This document shows positions 10,502-21,597 of a DNA stretch of 64,000 bases, in pieces; positions within the stretch are counted from its first letter, which is position 1; each line of letters starts with the position of its first letter. Position numbers and translations under genes: made by a program. The notes beneath the pieces were generated by a model, which was given only the letters and a program-made list of their open reading frames with translations, was not told the origin of the DNA and made no database searches. Location: NCBI GenBank assembly GCA_029747585.1, contig JAPEVF010000034.1, forward strand, positions 1-64,000. Direction: 5' to 3'. The stretch comes from Pleurotus djamor. Its lineage: Eukaryota; Basidiomycota; Agaricomycetes; Agaricales; Pleurotaceae.

Positions 10502-11227
10502 TCAAAGATGTCCTAAATGTTGGGACCGAAATATTTGCATCTGGCGTTCTGATATAGAGGTGGTGAAGGAATCGACAGACTGCCCAAGCAGATGAATGAT
10601 CGCCGGATTGATACCATTCCCCCACCCATTCATATTCAACTCTTTGAGTCGTCGGTAGCCAAACCTCTCCCTAAATCCAAGCCACGCCAAGAGCTGAATG
10701 ACAGACTCCTCGTCATGCGGAAACGACCGGAAAATCAACTCACTCAGAGCTGGGAAGTGCGACAACTGAGCCATGAGCTCCCGGTTCAAGAGGAGGGTAT
10801 GAGGGACTTCGAGCGTTGAGAGAGAGTCCGACTGGGCGAGAGAAATCAGGTAGGTAGTGGCCTCATCGGGGATGTCGACCATAAAGCCAACACGTAGGGA
10901 AAATGAAGAAATTAGTGATATTGGGATGATTGACCAAAATCCATAGTCAGAGTCTGATTCGAAATGGAAGCGAAGTGTCTTGGATGTATCCTTGCTTCCT
11001 GTAGCTTGAGTGAGGTCCATGGAGCGAGATTCTCCTGATTCTTCGATATGAAGGTGGAACTCGGTGGCCTCATCATCCGCGGCGGATTGTAACGAAGTCG
11101 TGGCCGACGACGACGACACTGAAGAGATCACACGCAAGGTAACAGGACCGTGGTGTATTGGGGGAAACGCGAGAGGTGATGGAGGTACAGGGTAAGGAAG
11201 ACTATCGTACGAGAAGTGGGGAAACAC
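10502..11227 (-). pseudogene. 5'-truncated gene fragment
   Basis: An open frame of about 241 codons with no ATG at its 5' end; the first usable codon is GTG. The composition is protein-like, with hydrophobic strands and Leu-rich segments (FPALSELIFRSFPHDEESVIQLLAWLGF, in parts) that resemble the C-terminal half of agaricomycete F-box/LRR-type proteins. Upstream it runs straight into repeat-rich DNA containing N characters, so the 5' exon is either lost or displaced. No known domain could be assigned. It could also be the last exon of a gene whose start is mis-assembled. Confidence 0.45.
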
Positions 11228-12450
11228 GGAATAAGTAGTGCGGAAGTGCGGATATGCGGATATACGATAGGGGACAGGGGTGTATCCTTACACTCGCCCA
11301 TGCCCTNAAAAAAAAGGAAATGACCCAGTCGAGAAAGGGAGATAAGTCGGTATGCAAGCGAAAATGTAAACACTACAAGGGCATGCAGAAGGACCATGAA
11401 CCAATGACAACGAAGGTACAATCAACAAAGGGAAACAACCAAGAGTATCAAGACAACGTGCATGCGGGCAACAGCGCCAGGCATACAAGAGGCATCCACA
11501 AGTAGCAGGCAACCCAAGTATCGGTGGCCAAGAAAGGTAACGCAAGAAAAGGATGAGACAACACAATGGAGAAAGAGGGGGAGGGGTAACGCATGTGCAT
11601 GAAGGGGCAGAGAACCACATAGAACTAGTCGTCATCCGACGATGAGAAAGACCCAAAGTCATACGCGTCGCCTTCGACATAGCACGAAATGACTGGCTCT
11701 GATGGATCAGCATCCGTGTCATGACCCTACCTTTTCTCCCTCTTTTCCCCTTCCTACCACATACCTTTCTTGACCAGCTACGCCAACTATGTCCAATGCT
11801 TCGCCGATTGTAGAGTAGTTTAGATACCTAAGCCGTCGACTCGGCGTCTCTTCGGCGCCTCGCCGACTACTTAGAGCAGTAGAGACCCTTAGCTACTCTT
11901 TAGACTTGTTATATTGTTCAATACCACNTTTTTCGCCGCCTCATCGCCTCGCCGTCTCGCCTCTTCGGCGTCCAACGCCAGTATCTTCGCTCCACCAACG
12001 CCGCTGAAGGACCAAGCACCTTCAGCACCATTTCCTNGCCGAGTTAGGGAGCCCAGTGCCGCCTGGTACTAACTCGCCTCGGTGCGATTGCCGCCTCACA
12101 TCCATTTCTCGCCGACTCGCCGACTTGCTAATCATCGACTCGCTCGCTCATCCATTCTCGCTCGCTCCCCGCTGACTCTCGCCGCCTGTATATTCATTCT
12201 CTCTCTCCTTTCTCCCGTCTTATTCCGCTATTTCCTTTTCTAGACTAGCGTACCTACTTTTCTACAGCGTTTCGCCTCGTGTACTCTTCCTTCTTCATCT
12301 CTTTCTCTTCCTCTACACTTGTCATTCCGCTCCCCTTGCTATTCCTGTCGTCCTTTCTCTTCACATTAGGTATTGACTTTCATAGTAGCACCGTACCGGT
12401 CCTAACATTATTATTCACCCAAAAATACAGATGATGAGCGGACGAAAATG
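11228..12450. other. Repeat-rich noncoding region with low-quality bases
   Basis: Contains three N positions (11307, 11928, 12037), many CGCC-GACTCG and CTCGCC words, and long pyrimidine tracts from about 12100 to 12400. It shares a motif with 14653-14679. The composition matches the 14.1-15.6 kb region and looks like remnants of a transposable element. No element protein was found. Confidence 0.5.
11901..11927 (+). repeat. Copy 1 of a 27-bp dispersed motif
   Basis: Begins TAGACTTGTTATATTGTTCA and ends with TACCAC; matches 14653-14679 with one mismatch. It is followed at once by an N at 11928. The second copy continues into CAATATAACA, which pairs with TGTTATATTG as an inverted repeat, as at the end of a transposable element. 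Confidence 0.65.
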
Positions 12451-13738
12451 TCATCGAAGCTTTGGCAACCAAGGCCGGTCGAGATGAAAGGAAAGTAAAC
12501 CTTCTTCAATTTCCTCGGAAAACCCGTCTTCAATTTCCTCCAGATCATCGAGATATCCACCCCCAGGGCGTGGCACAAAGTGTAGTTCGAAATGCTTGAG
12601 GCGTCCATGATGCCTAAGGTTGCGTAAGACTCCGGAAAGACGTTGGAAGTGCACCAAGTGCAATTCTCCGCGCTCATGAGAGTCATGTGTTTCGCGAATA
12701 TTCGCAATTATTGTGTCAAGGGAATTTGGCTGCGGAAGTCCAAGAATGAAGTCAACGAGCCAATGGAAAGTCTCGCCAATTGTCGATTCAGTGCGAATCA
12801 CTGTGATTGATAACGACGATGGTCGTATGTCAACTGGAGGAACGACAGTGTCCCATTGAATATCTGTATTGGCTGAGTATGGTCAACCTCCCTCGTATGA
12901 TTATGATATAAGCTAGACAGTTGAACGTACTCTCTATGCTCAAGTCCTGCAAGCCTTGGGGTAGATATGGTGGAAGATGATAGGATTTCGCCTCGAGCCA
13001 ACTTATGTCGGCGGAGAATTCCCTCAGTCTTGGAGATATGATAAATGGTGTCGTGTAGAAGCGTCGTTCAACGGTACAGAGCTCCAGAATCTTGAGACGA
13101 GACAGGATGACTGGGGCCCTCACTTCTGTGCTATCATCATCATCATCATCATCTCCTCCCCCACTCCCCATCCATGCGTCCAAGCCCGAGTCCTCGATTA
13201 CAAGCTCCTGAAGGTTGTCGCCGCATACCGTCAGTATTTCTTTCAAGTCGTCCAGATCCGCGTCAAAGCAGCAACCCTCCATGAAAAGGCGATTTAACTT
13301 GGAAGACGATAGGACCTGTATGAGACTGGTCTTCAGCGAACTCGGCAAACAGTGCCAATCTGACATGTCTCGCATGGAAAGTGTGGTAATGTTTTTGAAG
13401 TAGCCAAAGGATGTTGGAAAGAAGCCCGGCCATGGTTCTTCATAGCGGAATTCCGCAAAGTCGGGGTCATTCGGAAATCCTGGTTCGAGGTCGAGATCAA
13501 GATCAACAGTTAGCCGACGGACATGTTGCTGCAGGTGGGGTGCTCGTAAGATAGGATCTCTGAAAGAGGAGAGGTGGAACCGCTCGAATAAGCGGGCCCG
13601 AGCAACTGGTAGCAAAGCCTTGGAGACAAGAGCGCATTGGCTGATTGCGCGTTGTCGGTCTCCTCGATTATACAGGTCGCAGAGGTTTTGAAAAATGATC
13701 GTAAGTAGTTCTAAGGGGAGGTCAACGATGGTGGGCAT
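12451..13738 (-). CDS. F-box protein
   Basis: Two exons (13738-12931 and 12872-12451, 58-nt intron with GTACGT donor) join to 409 residues. It starts MPTIVDLPLELLTIIFQNLC, an N-terminal F-box that would bind Skp1, continuing to SKALLPVARARLFERFHLSSF. The middle contains an acidic run (GGGDDDDDDDS near 190-200) encoded by a GAT repeat. Leu-rich segments follow, and the C-terminus ends LDRPWLPKLR. The intron removes an in-frame extension and joins VVPPVDIRPSS correctly. It is unlike the 4.8-kb F-box gene beyond the F-box itself. Target unknown. Confidence 0.75.
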
Positions 13739-15075
13739 GAGGGAGAAAACAAGTTATTGCGCGTTACAGTGGATGCCCAACCATTTGTTCAAGCGCTGAG
13801 CGCTGGTGCATGATGCATTGATACCATGTCCCGTGTTGCCAACGTGTTGCAGCTTACTGTCACCTTCAATGTTCGAAGATGATGAAGGGCCTCAATTCAT
13901 GTTCATTGCATTACATTAAAAACTTCTCAAGCCAGGTTTACACTCACTGTCACGACCCTGCTCCTCTACATCTTTCCCAACCATTCCTACTTCATTCCTA
14001 CTTTCTATTATCACTTCCTTTCCCTTTTCGCCCTTCTCTGTGCTACTCTTCGCCCCCTTTGCCCCCTCGAACACCTTCTACAACCTGCCAAGCCATTCCC
14101 ATGGTCCACCGGTCCATTCCGTCGATCATTTTGGCTGGTTTCGGTCCATCAGCAGTCCTAACTGCTCGCCAATCGATGCAGGAACCATAGCTCAAGCAGA
14201 ACAGCTCATTTACGTCGATCGGTCACTCCTACAAGCCTCTAGAGCTGACCGATCGAGCCGCCGTCTTGACGGCTGTCTTTCCACATGCCATGGTCGCCGT
14301 TTCGCCCCACCACCAGCCGAAACGGCTTGCTGATGCTTCTGGGACGAAGCATATCACATATAGGTCGCTTTTCCTCAATCGTCGGCCTCTAGAGCCTCCT
14401 AGAACCAACCGATTGAGCTGCTAACTGTTGTCGGTCGATTCTCCGGTCTACCTGGTCGATTCGCCGAGCCGACGCTCGCCGACTCGGCGATTCTCGCGGC
14501 TATACAGCTGGACTTTTCTTTATGTATATGTTTTCTCATCTTTCGTCGTATTTACTTGTTCCTGGCTCGCCGACTCGACCCCTGTCTGCATCGGTCGGTC
14601 AGCGAGCGCTTCTGCCACCTATTTAGCTGCTCGGCGCTCCGCTTTGGTCCGCTAGACTTGTTATATTGTTCAGTACCACAATATAACACCTATTTGCTGG
14701 ATTCCTGTCTCGTCTCCTCGTCTCTTCGATCCTCGTCGACTCGCCCGCCCGTTCGCCCGTTCCTAGTGTCGTCTAGGTCCCCCACATCGTCTCGGCTCGT
14801 TGCCCAACAGTTTGGGATAGTCCAGCAGAGTCTGGTATCAACAGTCGCCCTCCAGGAGCCAGAGTGCTCGTTTAGCTCAGTAGGATTGGAAGCAGGAGAG
14901 TCTGCTGGATCAACTGGGTTAGTTATCCTTCTTAGTGTTCTTTTTCATCTTTTTCATCTCGCCTCCGCTTCGCTTCGGCTCGTTTCCTTCTTTCTGTCTC
15001 TTTCCTCCTCCTTGTACCTATCTCGCCTCGTTTCCCTCATATCTCATCTGTTTCTCCACCTATCCTCCTGATTAC
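13739..15075. other. Degenerate retroelement-like pyrimidine-rich region
   Basis: Extremely C/T-rich. It carries the second copy of the 27-bp motif and, near 14838, TGGTATCAACA after a CAGCAGAGTC run, which resembles an initiator-Met tRNA primer-binding site. No reverse transcriptase, integrase or gag frame is present. I read it as remnant long-terminal-repeat DNA, with low certainty. Confidence 0.35.
14653..14679 (+). repeat. Copy 2 of the 27-bp dispersed motif
   Basis: Same as 11901-11927 except for one A/G change. It continues into AATATAACACC, so TGTTATATTG and CAATATAACA face each other around a short spacer. Confidence 0.65.
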
Positions 15076-15665
15076 ACTTGTATCCTCCTCTTATATACCT
15101 ACTCTATCGCCGAGTACCGCCGCTCGCCGCCTGGACTGATCGCTTCCCTTTGCTTCGCCCCCTTCTCTTCCTTGTACCCCCCATTTCGTCGCTCTGTCCA
15201 TATCTCCCCCTTCGCTCCATCAATTCTCTTCGCTCCACTTGTATCCTCTTCCCATATACCTACTCTATCGCCGAGTACCGCCGCTCGCCGCCTGGGCTGA
15301 CCGCTCCCTTTCGCTTCGGTCCATTCTCCCCCTTGTACCCCATTTCGTCGGTCCCTCTATATCTCCCCCTTCGCTCCGCCTATCCTCTTCATTTCACTTG
15401 TGTCCTCTTCATACCCATCTACTCTACCATTGTATACCGCCGCTTCGTCTGTTCGCCCCTCTTTTTCCTTTGCTTCGGTCCCCTTCTCCTCCTTGTACCT
15501 CTATTTCGCTGTTTTGCCTATATCTATCCGATCTCTTCATCGATCCGTCCGATTTCACTTGCTGCTAGTATATATCTATTCACTCTATCATTTCTTGCAC
15601 CGGTTCGGCCGCTTCCCATCCATCTTCCTCTTGCTTCGCCCCATTCTTAGGTACTGGCTCTTCCC
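15076..15665 (+). repeat. ~160-bp tandem repeat, about four diverged units
   Basis: Units begin with ACTTG at 15076, 15237, 15396 and 15557, spaced 161, 159 and 161 bp. Each unit contains CTACTCTA, then CCGCCGCT, a TTTGCTTCG-like block, CCTTGTACC and ATTTCG. The last unit is shorter and more diverged. Open frames across it are by-products of the C/T bias. It ends just 3' of the small peptide precursor gene. Confidence 0.75.
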
Positions 15666-15684
15666 AGCAGGACAGGACAGGTCC

Positions 15685-15868
15685 TTACACGTAGTTCGTG
15701 TAGTAGAATCGTTTCTCTACGACGTCTCGAGACTCTGTGCAACACAATCGGTCAGATCCTCGTACTTCTCTTATACAAAGGAGAATACTCACCCTGCTCT
15801 ACAGGTAGTGCAGCGACGAACGACGAGGCAAGGAGGATAGCGTAGGTGGTGAAAGAAGAACTGAACAT
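15685..15868 (-). CDS. Minimal secreted peptide (RiPP-like) precursor, single core
   Basis: Two exons (15868-15793 and 15734-15685) join to only 41 residues. Exon 1 encodes a signal peptide, MFSSSFTTYAILLASSFVAA, followed by LPVEQ. Exon 2 encodes ESRDVVEKR and then FYYTNYV before the stop. The KR dibasic site is a Kex2 cleavage signal, so FYYTNYV would be released. The gene matches the nine-repeat precursor at 40929: same A-L-P-V-[ED]-Q junction, same phase-1 intron and same intron length (58 nt). The core resembles asperipin-2a's FYYTGY. It stands 22 kb from the UstYa-like genes, between tandem repeats and its own promoter. It could be a decayed former multi-repeat gene. Confidence 0.75.
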
Positions 15869-16958
15869 CGTTGGTCGTTTGAGGCTTTTGAGTCACGAAG
15901 GATACTGAAAGTAAGGCCCACTCCGGTCAGGTATATATACCAGTGCGACGCCCTCCGTATTCGGTTTGCATGTTATCATTTTTTTTCTGGAACATATCCG
16001 CCTTTCCTGAAATTACCCTGGAATTTACTACTCGGTTGCGTGGACAGAGCATCTACATTTCGGTATCGCTATCACGAACACGATACCCCGTTCGTCCTAG
16101 CGCAGACTGCAGTCATAATTCCATGGAAAAACGCTTCAGGTTTTCCCTCGTTTTCCCTGTCATGAATTCCTCCGACATGACTGAATTATTATGGCCCGGG
16201 ATGAATGCACCCGTGCACGACATACCCTCTTCAAGTTTCGCCTGAGTCTCGCTTCCTACAAAGCTCCATACAGGGTGATTTGACGGCCCTGGGAGCTGAG
16301 AGTTAGCTGTTGTGGTGTCCGGAAGCAGACTCATTGGAGCCATGACGATGTCAAACTCAGTGAAGTGCTTGTAAACCGAAAACGAAATCAAACCGAATGA
16401 CATCGTTTAGGCTTGTGTTAGAGCTATTAGCTTTCCGCTGAGTAAATCGCTTCCAGTTCGTCTCCACTGAGGCGGGCGATCGGCACACACGTTGGATACA
16501 GGAACCACGCCGCAAGCCATCCCATTGGCATTGAATATTGAATCATCAAGTACATCGATAAGAGGGAGTAGCGTGGCCATGCCTCAAGCTTCACTGAGTT
16601 TCAAGGCGAGGTGTATTTGCAACACGTACATGAGAGGCTTGATTTCTCGAGATGCAACTTGTGAAGCAGAAGAGTAGATGTGATAGTAGCTACTATCAAT
16701 CTGTGATGGAACATGAGGGCGCGGTTAGGTCTGAGTCAGGACAAGTTCCGGCATGACTTTGATCCGATTTACTTCCTGGATGGAAGCATAGACTTCGCAA
16801 AAAGCATTGGAGATAGAATTGGGATGTATTCAGTGGTTAGAGAATATGAAATGTATAGCATAGAAGAATTACTTTCAGGATTACAGTGTAATAAAGATAA
16901 AGTCCGGTTTGAGAGAGGGAGGGGAGCAAGATAAGGATGTAGGTCAGTATGTTCAAAT
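15869..16958. other. Promoter of the small precursor, then featureless DNA
   Basis: A TATA box lies near 15932. From about 16000 to 16950 no gene, repeat or RNA was recognised. Confidence 0.4.
15932..15939 (-). promoter_or_regulatory. TATA box of the single-core precursor gene
   Basis: TATATATA-type sequence about 65-70 bp upstream of the ATG at 15868. The short leader this implies fits a small secreted-peptide gene. Confidence 0.5.
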
Positions 16959-18647
16959 TTACAGTTTAAAACCACCCTTCCAAAGGCGGCCAAATGTATT
17001 CTCGGAGTCGTACGTAGCCTGGATGTCCTTCAGGCGGAGGTGGTTGACAGAGCCGTATGACGAGTAAACATCCTGCTCGGGTAAGGCGTAGTTTGAGTAT
17101 AGCCAATGGTGGTAGGAGTTGCGGCTTTGAGCTTCTTGTGTCGCCCAAGCAATGACACCACGAACGGCGCTCTCCATGGCAGCGTCGTCAGTCTTTGATG
17201 CCCACACGGTGTTCAGATTCAAGACTAGGATGAAGAAAAGGATCAGTTTAGAGAAGAAGTGTACAGGGGAAAGACCCACGAATGAGATCGCCATCGGCTG
17301 GAGAGAGGCCTAGAGGAGTGCCACCATTCGCCGCCGTAGCTTGAAGGTGGGTTACAGCGATGGGCTGGAAGCTAGTGGACCATTGGACTTGTGGCTTTCC
17401 AACAAGCGGGGGCGAAAAGTTCGTGACACTTCTCGTAGATACCAATGACGGTATCAACGTCAATCTTCAGTGTGACGGTTGAGAAAATGCGTTGAAGACC
17501 AGAGGGGAATGCGTCGTCAACCTCTCCGCTCAGGGATTGTTGGTTGGTATTGCCGCGGATAGAGTCGGTGCCAGGGATGAAGGGAACTGCCAACATGTCG
17601 TCGAAGAGGTCCGTTTGCGAGACATCAGCGCCAAGGTATGCGTAGGAGGAAAAGATGGTATCGTTCTGCATAATCTCGTTGTAGCCCCAGACAACAGAGC
17701 CGCCGCCATGGGGATGGTTACGAAGCTTGAACATCATCTGTGTCATGGCATTGAAGATTTCGGGACCAGTTGAGATGGTGTGGCCTCTGAATCCACCCCA
17801 CTTTGGCGTCAGAGGGTAAGCCTTGACATCGAAGCGGGTAATGATGCCAAGGTTGGTGCTACCACCCTTAAGACCCCAGAAAAGATCGGGTTCAGAAGCT
17901 GCATTCGCGTTTACAATGCGTCCATCCGAGAGAACAACTTCATAGTTGACGACATTGTCAGAAGCGAAGCCATGTTCGGGCGAAAGGTTAGAGAAGCCAC
18001 CTGTCAAACTGATCAACACCCTATCCAGTGGTGGCGCGGAAGAGAAGCCAACTTACCTCCAAGAATGAATCCGCCAACGCCGACGATATTGGATCGGCCT
18101 CCAACAACAGTCACTCCGAATGGATCAAGCGCATCATACACCTCTCCCCATGTACCGCCGGGGCCGAGGCTTGCGACTTTCTTGTCCGTCGATAAGGTGG
18201 TGGCATTAAGGTTACGTAGATCGATTGCGATGCCAGGGCTAGCGATGTTCGCTGCACCGGCCCAAGGCATGTTGCCAACAGAGCGTACGGAAAATGGGCA
18301 TTCGCCCTCCTTGACGATCTTGACGGCTTCGGAAACATCTTCTGCGTTGGTAGCAGCAACGCGACATTGCGCTACGAGTTCTGACTCCTGGGGAGTGTAG
18401 TATGACTCGCTGAGCTGCTGAAAACCCGCAGACCCAGGCATCATGACTTTGCTGCTACCTAGCTTCGTTAGCAGCTCTTGACACTGAAAACAAGTTCACA
18501 ATGAGAGAATGAGCCGAGTGTTTGATTGAGATCGCTTACACAGCTGTTGCTGGTGACAATTTGCCTCCGAAGTTCATTGCTGATGGTTGCTGCTTGCGAG
18601 GAAGCAATGAGAGCAAAGAGGAGGAGAGATGAGAAGGAGGAAGGCAT
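16959..18647 (-). pseudogene. FAD-linked oxidoreductase, berberine-bridge (BBE/PCMH) type, probably defective
   Basis: Exons 18647-18540, 18483-18057, 18000-17280 and 17224-16959 align with a secreted flavoprotein of about 507 residues. It has a signal peptide (MPSSFSSLLLFALIASSQAA), CCQELL, the FAD-binding PCMH region (GPGGTWGEVYDAL, VVGGRSNIVGVGGFILGGG) and a C-terminal BBE motif (YSNYALPEQDVYSSYG). Family members oxidise sugars, alcohols or alkaloid-like substrates using covalently bound FAD. Two defects are visible. The usual RSGGH, whose His anchors FAD, reads RSVGN with Asn at 107. A run of five G at 17408-17412 shifts the frame by +1 inside exon 3, stopping at 17372 unless one base is dropped. 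The shift may be a homopolymer error; the lost His is a clear set of substitutions. The protein could still be a non-covalent flavoenzyme. Confidence 0.75.
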
Positions 18648-19772
18648 GTCGATGAAGCGTTGGAGAGGATTGTTGACGGAATGATTGGATTGCAAGCGTT
18701 ATGGCTCCTTTTATAGCTTGGATCCTTGAGAGACATGCTCTCCCACCTGAGCACCGTGCGTACGGCGATGTTCGAATTCACGTCGGTGACCCACTAGGAT
18801 TCGCCATCTAGACCAAATACACACGTCCCAAAGTTGGGGGAACAGAGCTGCGATGTGGATATGTTGAGTTCTCGTCGCTGCTCGGTAGTCATACACAAGG
18901 ATGTTCAGTTAACGAGATGAGTGATTGATGTGGGTTCAGCTTGCCAATGGAATGCGATAGAGGGTGGATGGCATCCCACAATTGAAGGTTGAGACATGCT
19001 TGCCGACGCTAAAATGGCAGAGACCTTAGCCGACGGCGGCATGCCTTCTAAATTGGTTGGGCGTACCCCCCAAAGAGCGATGTTATTGATACGCGAGGCA
19101 AATACACGAGGCGCATTCCCGCTCGCAATAAGTTCACGTTGAGCGTCTAGAAGGGCATCTGAGTCGGGATCATATAGCATACGAAAGCAAAAGCGGAGCG
19201 CTGCACTCACCTAATATAAGCTCAAGAATATCTGCTCTGAATTATGTCACCACGCTCCACTGGCCCGGCTTGTCCACTCTCCGATTTGGGTTACTACCTG
19301 GTTCCCTCCCTCCCGTGGACCCGTCTGCGGCAGTTGGGCGGAATACCAAAACCCACTGAAGCTGAAGCCGCGCCTAGACAAGGTACAAGAGCGACCACAG
19401 CCGTGCCGCAATGTGGATATGTTAGGTGCGCATTCGTCAAATCTGGGCACTGAGTGTTGGACAAGATGTGCCCTTCGTGTGGGTTGCCTTAGCCCCAGAC
19501 CGCCGCGTATCCCGAGTTACCGACGCCTAGAAACGCCAAAAAGTTATTTGGAGGCGGTAGGTGTATCCAAATGAGTGTGCGTACCCTTCAACTGTGAGCA
19601 AGTTGGGTGTGAGTTAAGCGCCCAACGGGATCAATTATTGCGCAACCCCTCCTGAGTATCTGGAACCCCTTTTCTAAGACATTGAACAACATGCTGAAGT
19701 TGCGCGGAGAGTAATTCAGAACCTTTCAGAACATGTATACTTATCGTGCTACCGAATCCTACGCATTCGTAC
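18648..19772. other. Intergenic, no gene recognised
   Basis: Upstream region of the FAD enzyme gene and 3' flank of the first TPR-MYND gene. A few open frames are present but look random. Confidence 0.35.
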
Positions 19773-20543
19773 CTAAGCAACTCCCTTGCAAAACTTCTTG
19801 TGGCGGGCTTTCCAGTCGGCGGTCTGGAATGAGCAAACGGTAAACTTAACGGCCTAATCTTCGAATATCTCGGAAATTATGACGAACCTGACACGCACTA
19901 GAGCAGTAGAATGCTGCCTATAATGCGCAAGACGACAGGTCATCACATCCTTCTCGAGTAACATGAGACACAAACGGACCTTGCATCGAGCACATTGACT
20001 CAAGTCACTGATCTTGGAAGTATCAGCTCGAGCACACTTGTCACATAAAAAGATTGGTTATCAATATGAGTAGACGAAGCTACCAGTGAGATGACTCACC
20101 GCACGACTGCTACAAACCATGAAAGCTGGATCATTTTCAAGTCTCATCATACGAGCCTTGACGAGATCACCTCTCGCTTCCTCCACGCCGCCCAAGTTGT
20201 CTCTCGTCACCGCGGCGTCAACGACAGGTCCATTCTGACATCTAAATGCGAGCGCCTTCTTGAACTGAGATTCCGCTTCGTTCAACCGACCCATCTCAAG
20301 ATAAAGCTCCCCCAGCCCATTGCGAGTGAGGGCTGTCGTTACAGATTCCTCGCCAAAAGAGTCCTGCTTCAAGCGGAGAGCTTCAAGGTGAAGGCGCTCA
20401 GCTGCACCGTAATTCCGTGCTGAAAATTCCTGAAGGGCTTGATTGTTGAGAGCGGACGCTTCAATCATCGCCATTATTTTGGAGGGATCGTCAAGGCTCC
20501 CCATGTGGAATGCAAAGTCTTTCGAACCGAAAGAGGAGTTCAT
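19773..20543 (-). CDS. TPR-MYND zinc-finger protein, paralog 1
   Basis: Four exons (20543-20100, 20036-19980, 19917-19888, 19823-19773) join to 193 residues. The N-terminal two-thirds consists of tetratricopeptide helices (NYGAAERLHLEALRLKQ, TRNGLGELYLEMGRLNEAE). The C-terminus is a MYND zinc finger split over the last exons: CARADTSKISDLSQCARCK, AAFYCSSACQ, then DWKARHKKFC. MYND fingers bind Pro-rich partners; TPRs are also protein-binding, so an adaptor role is likely. It is the most diverged of three same-strand paralogs with identical exon layout. All introns are 62-64 nt. Confidence 0.85.
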
Positions 20544-20855
20544 AGGTAGAAACGATGGAGTGGGCTGGGGTGGTTCGATGAGGGAAAGGGATGAGAAGGA
20601 TCAGAGTGGTTCGACGCCCCATGTAAATGGAGGCCACTGAGGAAGCTGCAAAAAAGATCGTCGGTGGCGAAGAATGGCAACGATGAAACAGAACCATGGA
20701 TGATGACACGTGGAAACCGAGGCCCTTCGTGCAGAAGCTCAGAAGCAGCTTGCGTTGGCCCGACGGGTGTTGGAGGCAAAAGGAATCGTTGCGTCGTTAT
20801 ACCTTACTGTACAATTAGCGATACTACCAGATAAGTGACCTGATCAAGGATGGCT
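20544..20855. other. Intergenic between TPR-MYND paralogs 1 and 2
   Basis: Short upstream region; no separate gene seen. Confidence 0.4.
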
Positions 20856-21597
20856 TCAGTTGCCCTCGGGTTTACAATATTTCTTATGCCTCCCCTTCCA
20901 GTCGACAGTCTACGAAGACGTCAGTGACCAAGAACAAACGAATAAGTAGTCCAGACGCACCTGGCAAGTTTGCGAGCAATAAAATGCAGCCTAAGCGTCG
21001 TACGCCCGTAAGCAACGGGAGTAAACTAACAACAATCTCGTTTAGACATACCTTGCATTGCGAACATTGTTTCAAATTGGATATGTTGTAGAGTTGAGTC
21101 GCGGTGGCTGGACACTAGAAAGAAAATGAACGGTAAATGAGCTGAACAAATATACGAGAACGTAAACTCACATCGTAATTGGAACAAACCATCTCAGTGG
21201 GTGAGCCAGCAAGTCTCATAGCTTTCGCTTGCTGGAGTTCGCCCAGAGCCTCATACAACCTCCCCAAGCTGTCCCGAGTTACAGCGAGATCCATTCGCGG
21301 GCCTTGACTCTCCCTGATCCCTAACGCCAAAGTCAAGTTCTCCCGCGCTTCCTCGAGTCTTCCCATTTTTAGATACAGCTCCCCGAGAGCATTTCGCGTC
21401 GTCGAGGTGGTGAGGGAATCTGGGCCGAATTCTGTCAATCTCTGTCCGAGGGCTTCCTGATAAAGCTCTTCAGCAAGGTCGAGTTGACCTGCATTAGAGG
21501 CAGCTAAAGCTCTATTGCTGAGCTCAGTCGATGTCACAATCGCGGACACTTGCGAAGAGGAAGGATTGGTATGGATTTGGGGGTAAGCGGAGGCCAT
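20856..21597 (-). CDS. TPR-MYND zinc-finger protein, paralog 2
   Basis: Four exons (21597-21172, 21114-21052, 20990-20961, 20909-20856) join to 190 residues. TPR units include GQLDLAEELYQEALGQRL and TRNALGELYLKMGRLEEAREN. The MYND finger reads CPATATQLYNISNLKQCSQCK, AAFYCSQTCQ, DWKGRHKKYC. Exon boundaries fall at the same places as in paralogs 1 and 3, with a constant 30-nt third exon. Probable protein-binding adaptor; partner unknown. Confidence 0.87.

Noticed and set aside
13134..13155. ATC trinucleotide run as a microsatellite of interest
   Set aside because: It simply encodes the acidic Asp run of the F-box protein on the opposite strand.
14935..15840. Long plus-strand open frames rich in Ser, Leu, Phe and Pro
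   Set aside because: They follow from the C/T bias and ~160-bp tandem repeats, have no protein-like features, and occur in all three frames.
18905..19210. 101-codon minus-strand frame
   Set aside because: No hom­ology, signal peptide or splice-supported extension; composition looks random.
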